From the NCBI GenBank assembly GCA_016125475.1, contig WGLR01000012.1, positions 171,231-235,230 on the forward strand: a stretch of 64,000 bases of DNA, in the 5' to 3' direction. A program made the position numbers and the translations under genes. Source of the DNA: Betaproteobacteria bacterium. GTDB lineage: Bacteria > Pseudomonadota > Gammaproteobacteria > Burkholderiales > Ga0077523. Positions 43,897 to 52,556 of this stretch are shown piece after piece (the stretch's first letter is position 1; every line of letters begins with the position of its first letter). The notes under the pieces were generated by a model, which did no database searches, was not told the origin of the DNA, and saw only the letters and a list, made by a program, of their open reading frames with translations.

Positions 43897-44683
43897 TCCC
43901 GCGCCGGTGCGGTTCGACGACGACCGCGCGGCCCGGCAGGTCGAGGCCTGCTACCTCACGCCGGATGTCGTCGCGCATCGGGACGCCGTCATCGACCGGG
44001 CAGGACCCCGGCCAGGCGAGCACGTGATCGACGTGGGGTCCGGTCCGGGGCTGCTCGTGCACGCCCTGGCACGTGCCGTCGCGCCCGCGGGGCGGGTGCT
44101 CGGTGTCGATGCGTCACCGAACATGGTCGCCATGGGGCGACGTCGCTGCGAAGGCCTGTCCGGCGTCAGCTTCGAGATCGCGGATGCGGGCCGGCTGCCG
44201 GCCGCCGACGCGAGTTCCGACCTGCTCACCTGCACACAGGTGCTGGAATACGTTCGGGACGTGGAGGGCGCGCTCGCGGAATTCCGTCGCGTGCTGCGGC
44301 CCCGTGGCCGGACCCTGATCATGGATACGGACTGGGCGTCGTGCGTGTGGCGCTCCGGCGACGACGACAGGATGCGCCGGATGCTGGCGGCCTGGGACAC
44401 GCACTGTCCGCAACCCCGGCTGCCGCGGATGCTGCCGTCATTGCTCGCCGAAGCCGGTTTCGAGGTGACGCGTGCGGAAGTGCTGGTGCTGCTCACGGTC
44501 GGACACAGCGAGAACTCGTTCGTCGCCGGCATGGAGGACGTGCTCGCCCGACATGCCGTGCGTACGAAGGCGATGAGCGCGGAAGAAGCGTCTGCGTGGC
44601 GCGCGGATCTCGCGGCGCTCGGTGCCGCGGGTCGGTACTTCTTCAGTCTGAACCGCTACGTGTTCGTCGCGGAACGCTCCTGA
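43886..44683 (+). CDS. Class I SAM-dependent methyltransferase
   Basis: A 265-residue Rossmann methyltransferase with motif I VIDVGSGPGLL (about 47-57), acidic GVDASPNMV, and DLLTCTQVLEYVRDVEGALAEFRRVLRPRGR (motifs post-II to III). It resembles UbiE/small-molecule enzymes and lacks the cysteine pattern of ArsM. Start at 43886 lies inside the end of the amidase gene, implying coupling, so it may act on the amidase product. Substrate not readable. Confidence 0.87.
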   Translation: MTNSPAPVRFDDDRAARQVEACYLTPDVVAHRDAVIDRAGPRPGEHVIDVGSGPGLLVHALARAVAPAGRVLGVDASPNMVAMGRRRCEGLSGVSFEIADAGRLPAADASSDLLTCTQVLEYVRDVEGALAEFRRVLRPRGRTLIMDTDWASCVWRSGDDDRMRRMLAAWDTHCPQPRLPRMLPSLLAEAGFEVTRAEVLVLLTVGHSENSFVAGMEDVLARHAVRTKAMSAEEASAWRADLAALGAAGRYFFSLNRYVFVAERS

Positions 44684-44706
44684 CGCGGACGGGTTCCTCG
44701 TCAGAG

Positions 44707-44735
44707 CCTGCCCAAGTGTCGTATCCTTGGGCAGG
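44707..44735. other. Perfect 10-bp hairpin in intergenic region
   Basis: Arms CCTGCCCAAG and CTTGGGCAGG enclose a 9-base loop, 23 bases after the methyltransferase stop. No T tract follows on either strand, so it is not a classical intrinsic terminator. A second hairpin (arms CGGGGC/GCCCCG at 44770-44784) and two copies of the palindrome GTCGCGAC (44761, 44840) lie further along, making the whole 275-base gap structured. It could be a transcript 3' end, a leader or an RNA element. Confidence 0.6.
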
Positions 44736-44958
44736 AAAGAAGTTCCGAACAGTTCGCGTGGTCGCGACGCGGGGCCGGGCCCCGCAGGTCGCTCCGGAAT
44801 CCCGAACGGGGTACGCCCGCCGCGGTCAGCCCGGCGATCGTCGCGACTGCCCTGACCGCGACGCCGGCCATGTGCGGGCGATCTGACATCCCCGTTTCGC
44901 GCCTCAGAGACGACGCGAGGCCGGTCGGCCGGCCGACATGCTAGGAGCGTTTTCGCTG

Positions 44959-45369
44959 ATGACAGCACCGAGAGTATGGCTCGGTACCGATGGAATCGTG
45001 CACGTCGACTACAGTTCCGTCGGCGTCCTGAACCTGGCAGCGGTCAAGGCCGAGCTCGAGTTCAGACGTTCGCTCGTGCCGGGCAAACAGCTCGTCATGG
45101 CCCGTCTGCCGGGCATCTGGCGCGTCGACGTCGACGCCGCGACCTTCCTTGCCACGTCGGAAGTCACCCGGCACACGCTCGCGGAGGCGGGCGTGGTGCA
45201 GTCGAGTCTGGGCATCGCCGCGCTGCGCGTGTTCGAGCTCTATCACCCGCCACCGTTTCCGTTCCGGATCTTCGGTTCCGACGAGGATGCCAAGGAGTGG
45301 CTCCTCAATCTCGAGGTGGGCGGCGGTTCGGCGGACTCCCAACACTCCACGCTGAGGACCTACTGGTGA
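44959..45369 (+). CDS. STAS/DUF7793-like protein
   Basis: A 136-residue cytoplasmic protein resembling STAS or SpoIIAA-type domains, by the pattern DYSSVGVLNLAAVKAEL, GKQLVMARLPGIWRVD and the C-terminal PFPFRIFGSDEDAKEWLL. No catalytic residues seen; probably regulatory or ligand-binding. The ATG at 44959 is preferred because AGGAG lies at 44943-44947; an ATG at 44938 is possible. Its stop overlaps the aldolase start (GTGA). Confidence 0.68.
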   Translation: MTAPRVWLGTDGIVHVDYSSVGVLNLAAVKAELEFRRSLVPGKQLVMARLPGIWRVDVDAATFLATSEVTRHTLAEAGVVQSSLGIAALRVFELYHPPPFPFRIFGSDEDAKEWLLNLEVGGGSADSQHSTLRTYW

Positions 45370-46118
45370 CGGTTTCCTTCCGCAGTCGGCTGCGTTCCGG
45401 TGACGTGCTCGTCGGTGCGCTCCTGCAGATGCCTCTGCCCGAGGTGGCCGAACTGTTCGTCACCGCGGGCTACGACTGGCTGTTCCTCGATCTCGAGCAC
45501 TCCCCGATGGCGCCGCGCGACGCACTGAATCTCCTCCTCGCGGCCGACGCGCGCGTACCCTGCGTGGTGCGCGTGCCCTGGAACGACGAGGCCTCGCTCA
45601 AGAAGGTTCTCGACCTCGGGGCGACCGGCGTCATCGTGCCGCTCGTGAATTCCGCCGAGGACGCGCGGCTCGCCGTGGGCCGGTGCAAGTATCCGCCCGA
45701 GGGGTTCCGCAGCGTGGGCATCACGCGTGCGCAGCGGTTCGATCTCGACTTCGACGACTACATGCGCCGTGCCAACGACGAGATCGCGGTGATCGTGCAG
45801 ATCGAGCACGTTGCCGCCGTGCGCAACATCGACGAGATTCTCGACGTGCCGGGCATCGACGGCGTGTTCGTGGGGCCGTTCGACCTGTCGGGCAGCATGG
45901 ACAAGCCAGGCCGGATCAACGATGCGGAGGTCCAGGCCGCGATCGCGGAAATCGTGCAGGCGTGCACGAAGCGCGACATCGCTCTCTGTGCTTACGCACA
46001 CACCCCCGCCCACGCCCGCACCTACATGAAGCTCGGCTATCGCGTGATCGGACTGTGCACCGATTACATTCTGCTTGCACGCGCCGCGAGCGCGTCGCTC
46101 AAGGAGGTCAAGACCTGA
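45366..46118 (+). CDS. HpcH/HpaI aldolase family protein
   Basis: A 250-residue TIM-barrel class II aldolase of the HpcH/HpaI/citrate lyase family, which cleaves 4-hydroxy-2-oxo acids. Markers: YDWLFLDLEHSPMAPRD, the metal-ligand region IVQIEHVAAVRNIDEIL and GVFVGPFDLSGSM, with PPEGFRSVG. GTG start at 45366 overlaps the preceding stop. The next gene starts on its stop codon (A shared). A partner hydratase-like protein is encoded just downstream on the opposite strand. Confidence 0.9.
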   Translation: MTVSFRSRLRSGDVLVGALLQMPLPEVAELFVTAGYDWLFLDLEHSPMAPRDALNLLLAADARVPCVVRVPWNDEASLKKVLDLGATGVIVPLVNSAEDARLAVGRCKYPPEGFRSVGITRAQRFDLDFDDYMRRANDEIAVIVQIEHVAAVRNIDEILDVPGIDGVFVGPFDLSGSMDKPGRINDAEVQAAIAEIVQACTKRDIALCAYAHTPAHARTYMKLGYRVIGLCTDYILLARAASASLKEVKT

Positions 46119-46933
46119 TGTTCTCGAAGTGGACGACACGTTTCCTTCTCGCGCTGCTCGCGAGTGCCGCGTTCGGATTCACGGGGCCGGTCGCGTGCGC
46201 GCAGTCCGACGAGGAACTCGCGCGGGAACTCGCGGATCCTCTCTCGACGCTGATGCGGCTGCCCCTGCGGCTCGACTGGGACCGCAAGATCGGCCCCGTG
46301 CGTGATGGCGATCGCTTCTCGCTGCGTGCGCTGCCCGTAGTGCCGGTCGACCTGAACAGCGAGTGGAATCTCGTCTCACGCACGGATCTGGCGCTCGTCG
46401 CGCAGTCCGACGTCACGCCGCGGGCGGGCAGTCAGTTCGGACTGGGCGACCTGACGGAGTCGCTGCTCTTCACGCCCAAGACTGCCACCGTTGCCGGGTT
46501 GTCCTGGGGCGTGGGCCCTGCCTTCCTGCTTCCGACGGGGACGGACTCGCGCCTTTCCGCGAAGAAGTGGGGTCTGGGCCCGGCCGGTGCGCTGGTCGGT
46601 GCCGTCGGCCGCTGGCAGTACGGCGTCGTGGGCCACCACATCTGGTCGGTTGCGGGCGACGGCAATCGTCGCGACGTGAGCACGACTTCACTGCAGCCGT
46701 TCCTGAGCTACACGACCCGCGACGCCTGGACCTTCGGGATCGAGGCGGAATCGAGTTTCGACTGGGAAACGCGCCGCGGCACGCTACCCGTCGCGCTCAC
46801 CGCGAACCGGGTCACGCTCATCGGCAATCACCGCTACGGGATCGGCGGCGCACTGCGACACTACCTCGACTCGCCGGACAGCGGGCCGCACGGCTGGGCA
46901 TTCACCGCGAACTTCACGCTCATGTTCCAGTGA
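46118..46933 (+). CDS. Predicted outer-membrane beta-barrel protein
   Basis: A 271-residue secreted protein with signal peptide (FLLALLASAAFGFTGPVACAQ, cut near residue 29). The mature part alternates short hydrophobic strands and Gly/Asp turns and ends in an aromatic TANFTLMFQ, as barrel proteins do. Contains SQFGLGDLTESLLFTPK and GPAFLLPTGTDSRLSAKKWGLGP, as in DUF-type outer-membrane proteins. The start shares a base with the aldolase stop, so it may be the porin for that pathway. Specific family not named with confidence. Confidence 0.75.
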   Translation: MFSKWTTRFLLALLASAAFGFTGPVACAQSDEELARELADPLSTLMRLPLRLDWDRKIGPVRDGDRFSLRALPVVPVDLNSEWNLVSRTDLALVAQSDVTPRAGSQFGLGDLTESLLFTPKTATVAGLSWGVGPAFLLPTGTDSRLSAKKWGLGPAGALVGAVGRWQYGVVGHHIWSVAGDGNRRDVSTTSLQPFLSYTTRDAWTFGIEAESSFDWETRRGTLPVALTANRVTLIGNHRYGIGGALRHYLDSPDSGPHGWAFTANFTLMFQ

Positions 46934-46940
46934 TCCAGCC

Positions 46941-47723
46941 TCACGGCACGAGCACCATTTCCGTCGTGCCGATGCCGTCGACGGTGAAGCGGTAGCGTTC
47001 GCCGGCAGACGGAAAGCGGGTGGTCACGAGGCTCCCGGTCGAGACGATCTCCCCGGCCCGCAGAGTCTCGCCGCGCTGGCTCAAGTGATTCGCGAGCCAG
47101 CGCAGCGGCTCGAACGGATGACCGAGCACCGCCCGTCCGTGACCCTCGTCGATCTTCTCGCCGTTGCACTCGACCACGCCACGCGCCGCCGCGAGATCCG
47201 GCCACTCGTGCACGAAATCCCCGAGCACGATGCCCTCGTTCCACGAGTTGTCCGCGACGAGCGACAGGTGATCGAGGGGATACGGGGAATTGCGGTCGTC
47301 GATCACCTCGAAAGCCGGGGCCACCGCGCTCACTGCAGCCGTGACGTCCGCGAGGGAGTAGGGTTGCACGCGAGGCGCGAGATCCCGGCCGACACGCACG
47401 CAGATCTCGAACTCGAGTCCCATGTGGACGAGATCGCCGAGCCGTCTCGTGATGCCGCTGTGCTGGCGCCGGCTCGCGAGCACCACGCCCGGCACGGGAT
47501 GATCCACCCCGCACATCTGCTGCATGCGCGGGGAGGTGAGGCCGATCTTGTATCCGACCCGCGGTCCGTGGATGGGGATCAGCCGCTCGACGAGCGCCGC
47601 CTGGATGGCATAGGCGCCTTCGAGATCCGTGGCGCCGCAATCCCGCGCGAACGGCACGAGGTCACGCTTCTCCAGATGATCCCGGAGCAACTTGTCCGCG
47701 CAGGCTTCATAGCGTGCATCCAT
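46941..47723 (-). CDS. 2-oxopent-4-enoate hydratase-like protein (fumarylacetoacetase-fold)
   Basis: A 260-residue protein of the MhpD/HpaH hydratase group that adds water to 2-oxopent-4-enoate-type products of aromatic meta-cleavage. Seen: YKIGLTSPRMQQMCGVDHPVPGVVLAS, MGLEFEICVRVGRDL (acidic metal site) and DNSWNEGIVLG. Hydratase and 4-oxalocrotonate decarboxylase are sister families, and I cannot separate them here. Convergent with the barrel gene (7-base gap) and divergent from mnmC by 28 bases. Confidence 0.88.
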   Translation of the reverse strand: MDARYEACADKLLRDHLEKRDLVPFARDCGATDLEGAYAIQAALVERLIPIHGPRVGYKIGLTSPRMQQMCGVDHPVPGVVLASRRQHSGITRRLGDLVHMGLEFEICVRVGRDLAPRVQPYSLADVTAAVSAVAPAFEVIDDRNSPYPLDHLSLVADNSWNEGIVLGDFVHEWPDLAAARGVVECNGEKIDEGHGRAVLGHPFEPLRWLANHLSQRGETLRAGEIVSTGSLVTTRFPSAGERYRFTVDGIGTTEMVLVP

Positions 47724-47751
47724 GATCGTTCCGCTCCCCCGCTCGTCGATA

Positions 47752-49785
47752 ATGGCGGATCATAGCCTGCTCACGCGCCCGACGATGCCGGATCCGGACA
47801 GCCGCCACGAACAGATCGACTGGGTCGAAGGTCAGCCCTACTCGCGCCGCTTCGGCGACGTGTACTTCTCGCGCGCGAGCGGACTCGTCGAGAGCACGCA
47901 CGTCTTCCTCGCGGGCAACGATCTCGACCGGCGGTTTGCCCGGCTGACACCCGGGGGATCGTTCGCCATCGGCGAGATCGGCTTCGGCACCGGGCTCAAC
48001 TTCCTCAACGCGTGGCAGCTCTTCGATCGCCGCGCGCCGGCGGGCGCCCGACTGCATTTCGTGAGCACGGAGCTGCACCCGCTCGCGCCCGAGGACCTCG
48101 CGCGCGCCCTCGCACTGTGGCCCTCGCTCGCACGCGAGGCCGGCGAGCTCCGTGCGCAGTACGGTGCACTGCCTCCCGCGTTCCACCGGTTCGTCTTCGA
48201 CGGCGGGCGGGTCGTCCTCACGCTGCTCGTCGGGGACGCACGCGTGACGCTGCCCCGTCTGGACGGCACGATCGACGCGTGGTTCCTCGACGGCTTCGCC
48301 CCGTCACGCAATCCCGAGCTCTGGGGCACGTCGTTGCTGGAGGCCGTGGCTCGAAGCTCCCGTGTCGGAACGACCTGCGCGACGTATTCCGTGGCGGGGC
48401 TCGTGAGACGGACGCTCGTGTCCGTGGGCTTTCGCGTGGAGAAGACGCCGGGGTTCGGGACCAAGCGCGAGATGCTGCGGGGAACCTGCGCCGAACCACC
48501 GCGCACGGCACTCTGCGATCCGTGGCTTGCGAGACCACCCGCAACGACGGGCCGTGATCACGCGGTAGTCGTCGGAGGCGGCCTGGCAGGGACCGCCGTC
48601 GCCGCCAGTCTCGCGGCGCGTGGCACGTCGGTCACGCTGCTCGAGCGCCGGTCGACCCTCGCGGCCGAGGCCTCCGGCAATCCCCAGGGGGTCTTCCACA
48701 TCAGACCCTCGCCGCACGGCACGGCGCTCACCGATCTCGTGCTCGCGGGGGCGGGGCTCGGACTGCGCGAAACCGCGCGGCTGCTCGCCGGCCGGGAGGA
48801 TGCCTGGTCGCGCTGCGGCGTTCTCGCGCTCGCGAGCGATGCCGCCGACGCCGAGCGGCAGGAACGCCTCGCACGGCTCGGCTGGCCGCGGACGTTCGTG
48901 CACGCGGTGGATGCACGCGAGGCCGCCGCCATCGCAGGGGTGGATCTGCCGGGCGGCGGCCTGTTCTATCCCGACTCCGGCTGGGGGAGTCCGCCTATGC
49001 TGTGCGAGGCGCTCGTGCGCAGTCCCCGCATCGCGGTCCGGACCCTCGCGAGCGCCGTCACGCTTCGGCGTGACGACACGGGGACGTGGCGCGTGTCCGA
49101 CGCCGAAGGTCACGAGCTCGCGCGTGCGCCGGTGGTCGTGGTCTGTGCCGCGAACGACGTGCGGCGGATCGATCTGCTCGAACATCTGCCTCTGAAGGTG
49201 ATACGCGGACAGATCAGCTACGTGCCGGCGACGCCGGCGAGCGCGCGCCTGAGGACCGTGCTGTGCGGTGACAGCTATGTCGCCCCCGCTCGGGACGGCA
49301 TCCACTGTGCGGGTGCCACGTTCGGCATCCGGGACGAGGGCACGGACGTCCGGACCGAGGATCACGCCGAGAACCTTGCCGCACTGGAACGGCTTGCCCC
49401 GGCCCTTGCCGACGCGATGGGAACATCCGCGCTGGACCCGGCGTCGCTCGGCGGGCGGGCGGCGCTGCGATGCGTCGCACCGGACTACCTGCCCGTCGTC
49501 GGTCCGGTCTGCGACGCGCGCGCGTTCCGCGAGCGCTATGCCGCGCTCTCGCAGGACGCGCGGACAGGCTTCACCGGCGATGCGCCGTGGCTGGCGGGGC
49601 TGCACGTGTCGACCGCCCACGGTTCGCGTGGCCTGGTGTCCACGCTCGTCGCGGCGGAGACTGTCGCGGCGGTGATCCACGACGAGCCGATGCCGCTGCC
49701 GGCGGACGTCGTCGCGGCGCTGTCACCATCCCGGTTTCTCGCGCGCGCGCTGAAACGCCGGACAGCCGGGGGCGGGTCCTCGTGA
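47752..49785 (+). CDS. mnmC: Bifunctional tRNA methyltransferase/FAD-dependent oxidoreductase MnmC
   Basis: A 677-residue enzyme that completes mnm5s2U34 in tRNA. The N-terminal methyltransferase domain (about 10-245) has IGEIGFGTGLNFLNAW and the family motif FLDGFAPSRNPELW. The C-terminal oxidase (about 265-660) has FAD motif VVVGGGLAGTAVAASL and ASGNPQGVFHIRPS. Fusion and order are as in Escherichia coli MnmC. Start at 47752 is taken for its MADHSLL N terminus; a downstream ATG gives a slightly shorter domain. Confidence 0.95.
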   Translation: MADHSLLTRPTMPDPDSRHEQIDWVEGQPYSRRFGDVYFSRASGLVESTHVFLAGNDLDRRFARLTPGGSFAIGEIGFGTGLNFLNAWQLFDRRAPAGARLHFVSTELHPLAPEDLARALALWPSLAREAGELRAQYGALPPAFHRFVFDGGRVVLTLLVGDARVTLPRLDGTIDAWFLDGFAPSRNPELWGTSLLEAVARSSRVGTTCATYSVAGLVRRTLVSVGFRVEKTPGFGTKREMLRGTCAEPPRTALCDPWLARPPATTGRDHAVVVGGGLAGTAVAASLAARGTSVTLLERRSTLAAEASGNPQGVFHIRPSPHGTALTDLVLAGAGLGLRETARLLAGREDAWSRCGVLALASDAADAERQERLARLGWPRTFVHAVDAREAAAIAGVDLPGGGLFYPDSGWGSPPMLCEALVRSPRIAVRTLASAVTLRRDDTGTWRVSDAEGHELARAPVVVVCAANDVRRIDLLEHLPLKVIRGQISYVPATPASARLRTVLCGDSYVAPARDGIHCAGATFGIRDEGTDVRTEDHAENLAALERLAPALADAMGTSALDPASLGGRAALRCVAPDYLPVVGPVCDARAFRERYAALSQDARTGFTGDAPWLAGLHVSTAHGSRGLVSTLVAAETVAAVIHDEPMPLPADVVAALSPSRFLARALKRRTAGGGSS

Positions 49786-49831
49786 GCGTGTCCACGCGCG
49801 GTGGTAGAGTCCGCGCGACGGCAGAGGAAGC

Positions 49832-50971
49832 ATGCGCAGCGACTTTCTGATCATCGGGGCCGGTATCGCGGGTGCGTCCGCAGGGTACTTCCTCGCGTCA
49901 CGGGCACGCGTGCTCGTGCTCGAGCGCGAGTCGCAGCCCGGCTACCACACGACCGGTCGCTCGGCGGCACTGTTCGCCGAGAGCTATGGCACGCCGCAGG
50001 TCCGGGCGCTCACGGCGGCGAGCCGAGCATTCTTCGAACGACCTCCCGGGGGATTCGCGGCAGGCCCTGTCCTGTCCGGGCGGGGAGCGCTCTTCGTGGG
50101 GGATGCGGGCCAGGTTCCGGCACTCGATGCGCTCCACGCGGCATTGCAGGGTGTCTGCACCGGGGGGCGGCGGCTGAGCCCCGACGAGGCTCTCGCGCGT
50201 GTTCCCGTGCTCGCACGCGAACGACTCGCGGGGGGTGTCCTCGATCCGCTCGCCGCGGACATGGACGTCCACACGCTTCACCAGGGCTACCTGCGAGGGT
50301 TGCGCGACCGGGGAGGAGAGGTCCTCTGCAACGTGGACGCGCAGGTCATCGAACGCACGCGCGGACTCTGGCGCGCACGCGTGGACGGGGAGGTGTTCGA
50401 GGCCCCGGTGCTCGTGAATGCAGCCGGAGCATGGTGCGACGTCGTTGCGCGTCGTGCGGGCGTCGTCCCGCTCGGCCTCGTGCCGAAACGACGCAGCGCG
50501 TTCACGTTCCGTGCACCGGAGGGGGTGGATTTCGGTGACTGGCCCGCCGTGATCGGTGTGGACGAGTCGTTCTACTTCAAGCCCGACGCGGGCCAGCTCA
50601 TGGGCTCGCCCGCCAATGCGGACCCCGTCGAACCGCACGACGTCCAGGCCGAGGAGGAGGACGTCGCGACCGGCATCCTGCGAATCGAGCAGGCGACGAC
50701 ACTGAGAATCCGGCGACCGTCGCATACGTGGGCGGGCCTGCGCTCGTTCGTCGGGGACGGCGATCTCGTGGGCGGCTTCGATCCTCGGGCCGAAGGATTC
50801 TTCTGGTGCGCCGCGCAGGGCGGCTACGGTATCCAGACGAGTGCCGCGATGGGCGAGGTCTGTGCCGCACTCGCACTCGGGCAACCGGTTCCGGAGCGCA
50901 TTCGCGACTTCGGCGTGACGGCGGCGATGCTCGCACCGGATCGGGACACTCTGAACGGAAAGGAGACGTGA
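49832..50971 (+). CDS. FAD-dependent oxidoreductase (DAO family)
   Basis: A 379-residue amine/D-amino acid oxidase-like flavoprotein with the FAD motif IIGAGIAGASAGYFLA (7-22), YHTTGRSAALFAESYG and the C-terminal GFFWCAAQGGYGIQTSAAMG flavin contact. Cytoplasmic. It resembles oxidases and dehydrogenases that act on amino or hydroxy acids but the substrate is not defined. A GCAGAGGAAGC ribosome site precedes it, and pldA follows closely. Confidence 0.88.
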   Translation: MRSDFLIIGAGIAGASAGYFLASRARVLVLERESQPGYHTTGRSAALFAESYGTPQVRALTAASRAFFERPPGGFAAGPVLSGRGALFVGDAGQVPALDALHAALQGVCTGGRRLSPDEALARVPVLARERLAGGVLDPLAADMDVHTLHQGYLRGLRDRGGEVLCNVDAQVIERTRGLWRARVDGEVFEAPVLVNAAGAWCDVVARRAGVVPLGLVPKRRSAFTFRAPEGVDFGDWPAVIGVDESFYFKPDAGQLMGSPANADPVEPHDVQAEEEDVATGILRIEQATTLRIRRPSHTWAGLRSFVGDGDLVGGFDPRAEGFFWCAAQGGYGIQTSAAMGEVCAALALGQPVPERIRDFGVTAAMLAPDRDTLNGKET

Positions 50972-50976
50972 CAGGC

Positions 50977-51981
50977 ATGCCGCGCACGACGTGGAGACGG
51001 GGACTTCTTCTGGCGGCCATGGCCCTGCAATTCGCGGCAGCCGGCACGACGTTCGCCGAGACGGCCCGGGACTGCAGGAAGCTCGAGGATGCCGCCGAGC
51101 GACTCGCGTGTTACGACCGCGTGACGGCCACCGAGCGTTCGAGGGAGGAACCCCCGGTGCAGCCCGGGACGGGCCTGCGGCGCCCGCTGCTGTCGGACAT
51201 CTGGGAGATCAGCTCCGACCAGACTCGCCGCGTGCTCAAGATCCGCTCGCACCACGTGAACTACTTCCTGCCGGTCCGCTATTCGACATCGCCGGGTGCC
51301 GTCGCGCACTCGCCGACCCTCGGCGACACGGCGATCGATCCGGTCGCGTCGAACGAGGCCAAGTTCCAGATCTCCATCAAGACGAGGATCCTGCAGGGGC
51401 TGCTCGACGACCGGCTGGATGTCTGGCTGGGCTACACGCAGCAGGCGCACTGGCAGGTCTACTCGAATTCCGCTCCGTTTCGCGAAGTGAACTTCGAGCC
51501 CGAGATCATGGCACTCTGGCGCGTGAACCGGGAGCTCTCCTGGATGACGTGGCGTTTCGTCAACTTCGGTCTCGTCCACCAGTCGAACGGCAAGGGCGGC
51601 CCCCTGTCGCGCAGCTGGAACCGCGTGTATGCCCAGTTCGGTTTCGAGCGCGGCGACCGCTATGGCCTGCTCGTGCGACCGTGGTGGCGCATCCCGGAGG
51701 CCGCGTCGACCGACAACAATCCCGACATGTCGAGCTACTACGGTCGCATGGACGTCACGGGCCTCGTGCGTCTCGAGGACAACGCGTTCGAGGTCGTGCT
51801 GCGCAACAACCTGAGCGTGCGGGACAACCGCGGGGCGATCACGCTGAGCTGGTTCTTCCCCATGTACAAGGGGCTGAAGGGCTACCTCCAACTGTTCAAC
51901 GGCTACGGAGAATCGCTGATCGACTACAACCGCTCGCAGACGACGCTCGGGCTCGGGTTCGCGGTCGTGGACTGGATGTGA
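50977..51981 (+). CDS. pldA: Outer-membrane phospholipase A (OMPLA)
   Basis: A 334-residue integral outer-membrane phospholipase with a signal peptide (RRGLLLAAMALQFAAAGTTFA) and 12-stranded barrel. The active site FGLVHQSNG gives catalytic His201 and Ser203, as in PldA. A short N-terminal CRKLEDAAERLACYDRV segment carrying two cysteines precedes the barrel. The enzyme degrades mislocalised phospholipids in the outer leaflet. The ATG at 50977 is preferred to an upstream GTG. Confidence 0.94.
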   Translation: MPRTTWRRGLLLAAMALQFAAAGTTFAETARDCRKLEDAAERLACYDRVTATERSREEPPVQPGTGLRRPLLSDIWEISSDQTRRVLKIRSHHVNYFLPVRYSTSPGAVAHSPTLGDTAIDPVASNEAKFQISIKTRILQGLLDDRLDVWLGYTQQAHWQVYSNSAPFREVNFEPEIMALWRVNRELSWMTWRFVNFGLVHQSNGKGGPLSRSWNRVYAQFGFERGDRYGLLVRPWWRIPEAASTDNNPDMSSYYGRMDVTGLVRLEDNAFEVVLRNNLSVRDNRGAITLSWFFPMYKGLKGYLQLFNGYGESLIDYNRSQTTLGLGFAVVDWM

Positions 51982-52003
51982 ACGATTCGAGGTTCGAGGT
52001 GCA

Positions 52004-52024
52004 GGGTTCGGGGTTCGGGGTTCG
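52004..52024 (+). repeat. Heptanucleotide repeat (GGGTTCG)3
   Basis: Three perfect tandem copies of GGGTTCG, preceded by degenerate copies (GATTCGAGGTTCGAGG) and followed by GGGCGC, in the 106-base gap after pldA. The same unit, reverse-complemented, occurs four times in tandem at 58006-58033, also intergenic. Confidence 0.85.
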
Positions 52025-52087
52025 GGGCGCTAGTTCCTCGCGACCGCGTTTGGCATACTCGCCTTCACGTCTTCCATCCGATCTCCC

Positions 52088-52543
52088 ATGCCTCGTCCTC
52101 CTGATCGCGATCCGGTTCCAGGTGTGCCGCTCTGGCTCGGGGCCGGCGGACTCGTCCCGTTCGTCGTGCTCACGGGAGCGCTCTGGGTCGCGCCGCCCGA
52201 ATATCATCCATTTCTGGTCGACTGGCTGCGAACCTATGCGGCCGTGATCCTGTCCTTCATTGGTGCGGTGCACTGGGGTATCGCCCTCACGCACCCGGCC
52301 ATGAACGAGCACGACCGGTCCGTGGTGATGAGCTGGAGCGTCGTGCCCGCGCTCGTCGCCTGGATCGGCATGTTGATGCAGCTGCGAACGGGGCTCGCGC
52401 TAACGGCCGCGATGTTCGTCGTGCACTACACGATGGATCGCCAGCTCGCGGCGCGTTTCCCGTTGCCGGAGTGGTACATGCGGCTGCGCGGTGGCCTCAC
52501 CGCGGTGGTGGTCGTCTGCCTCGCGTTCGCTGCGGTCCGATGA
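52088..52543 (+). CDS. DUF3429 inner-membrane protein
   Basis: A 151-residue membrane protein with four or five helices and the hallmarks WLGAGGLVPFVVL, YAAVILSFIGAVHWG and HYTMDRQLAARFPLPEWYMRLR of DUF3429. Function of the family is unknown. ATG start at 52088 follows the repeat region. The PPK2 gene follows 13 bases after its stop. Confidence 0.88.
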   Translation: MPRPPDRDPVPGVPLWLGAGGLVPFVVLTGALWVAPPEYHPFLVDWLRTYAAVILSFIGAVHWGIALTHPAMNEHDRSVVMSWSVVPALVAWIGMLMQLRTGLALTAAMFVVHYTMDRQLAARFPLPEWYMRLRGGLTAVVVVCLAFAAVR

Positions 52544-52556
52544 AGGAATGATCGAC

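Noticed and set aside
43886-44683. The methyltransferase as arsM, the missing partner of arsS.
   Set aside because: It lacks the cysteine pattern of arsenite methyltransferases and is 37 kb from arsS in an amidase unit.
44707-44735. An intrinsic terminator.
   Set aside because: The stem is strong but no run of T follows on either strand.
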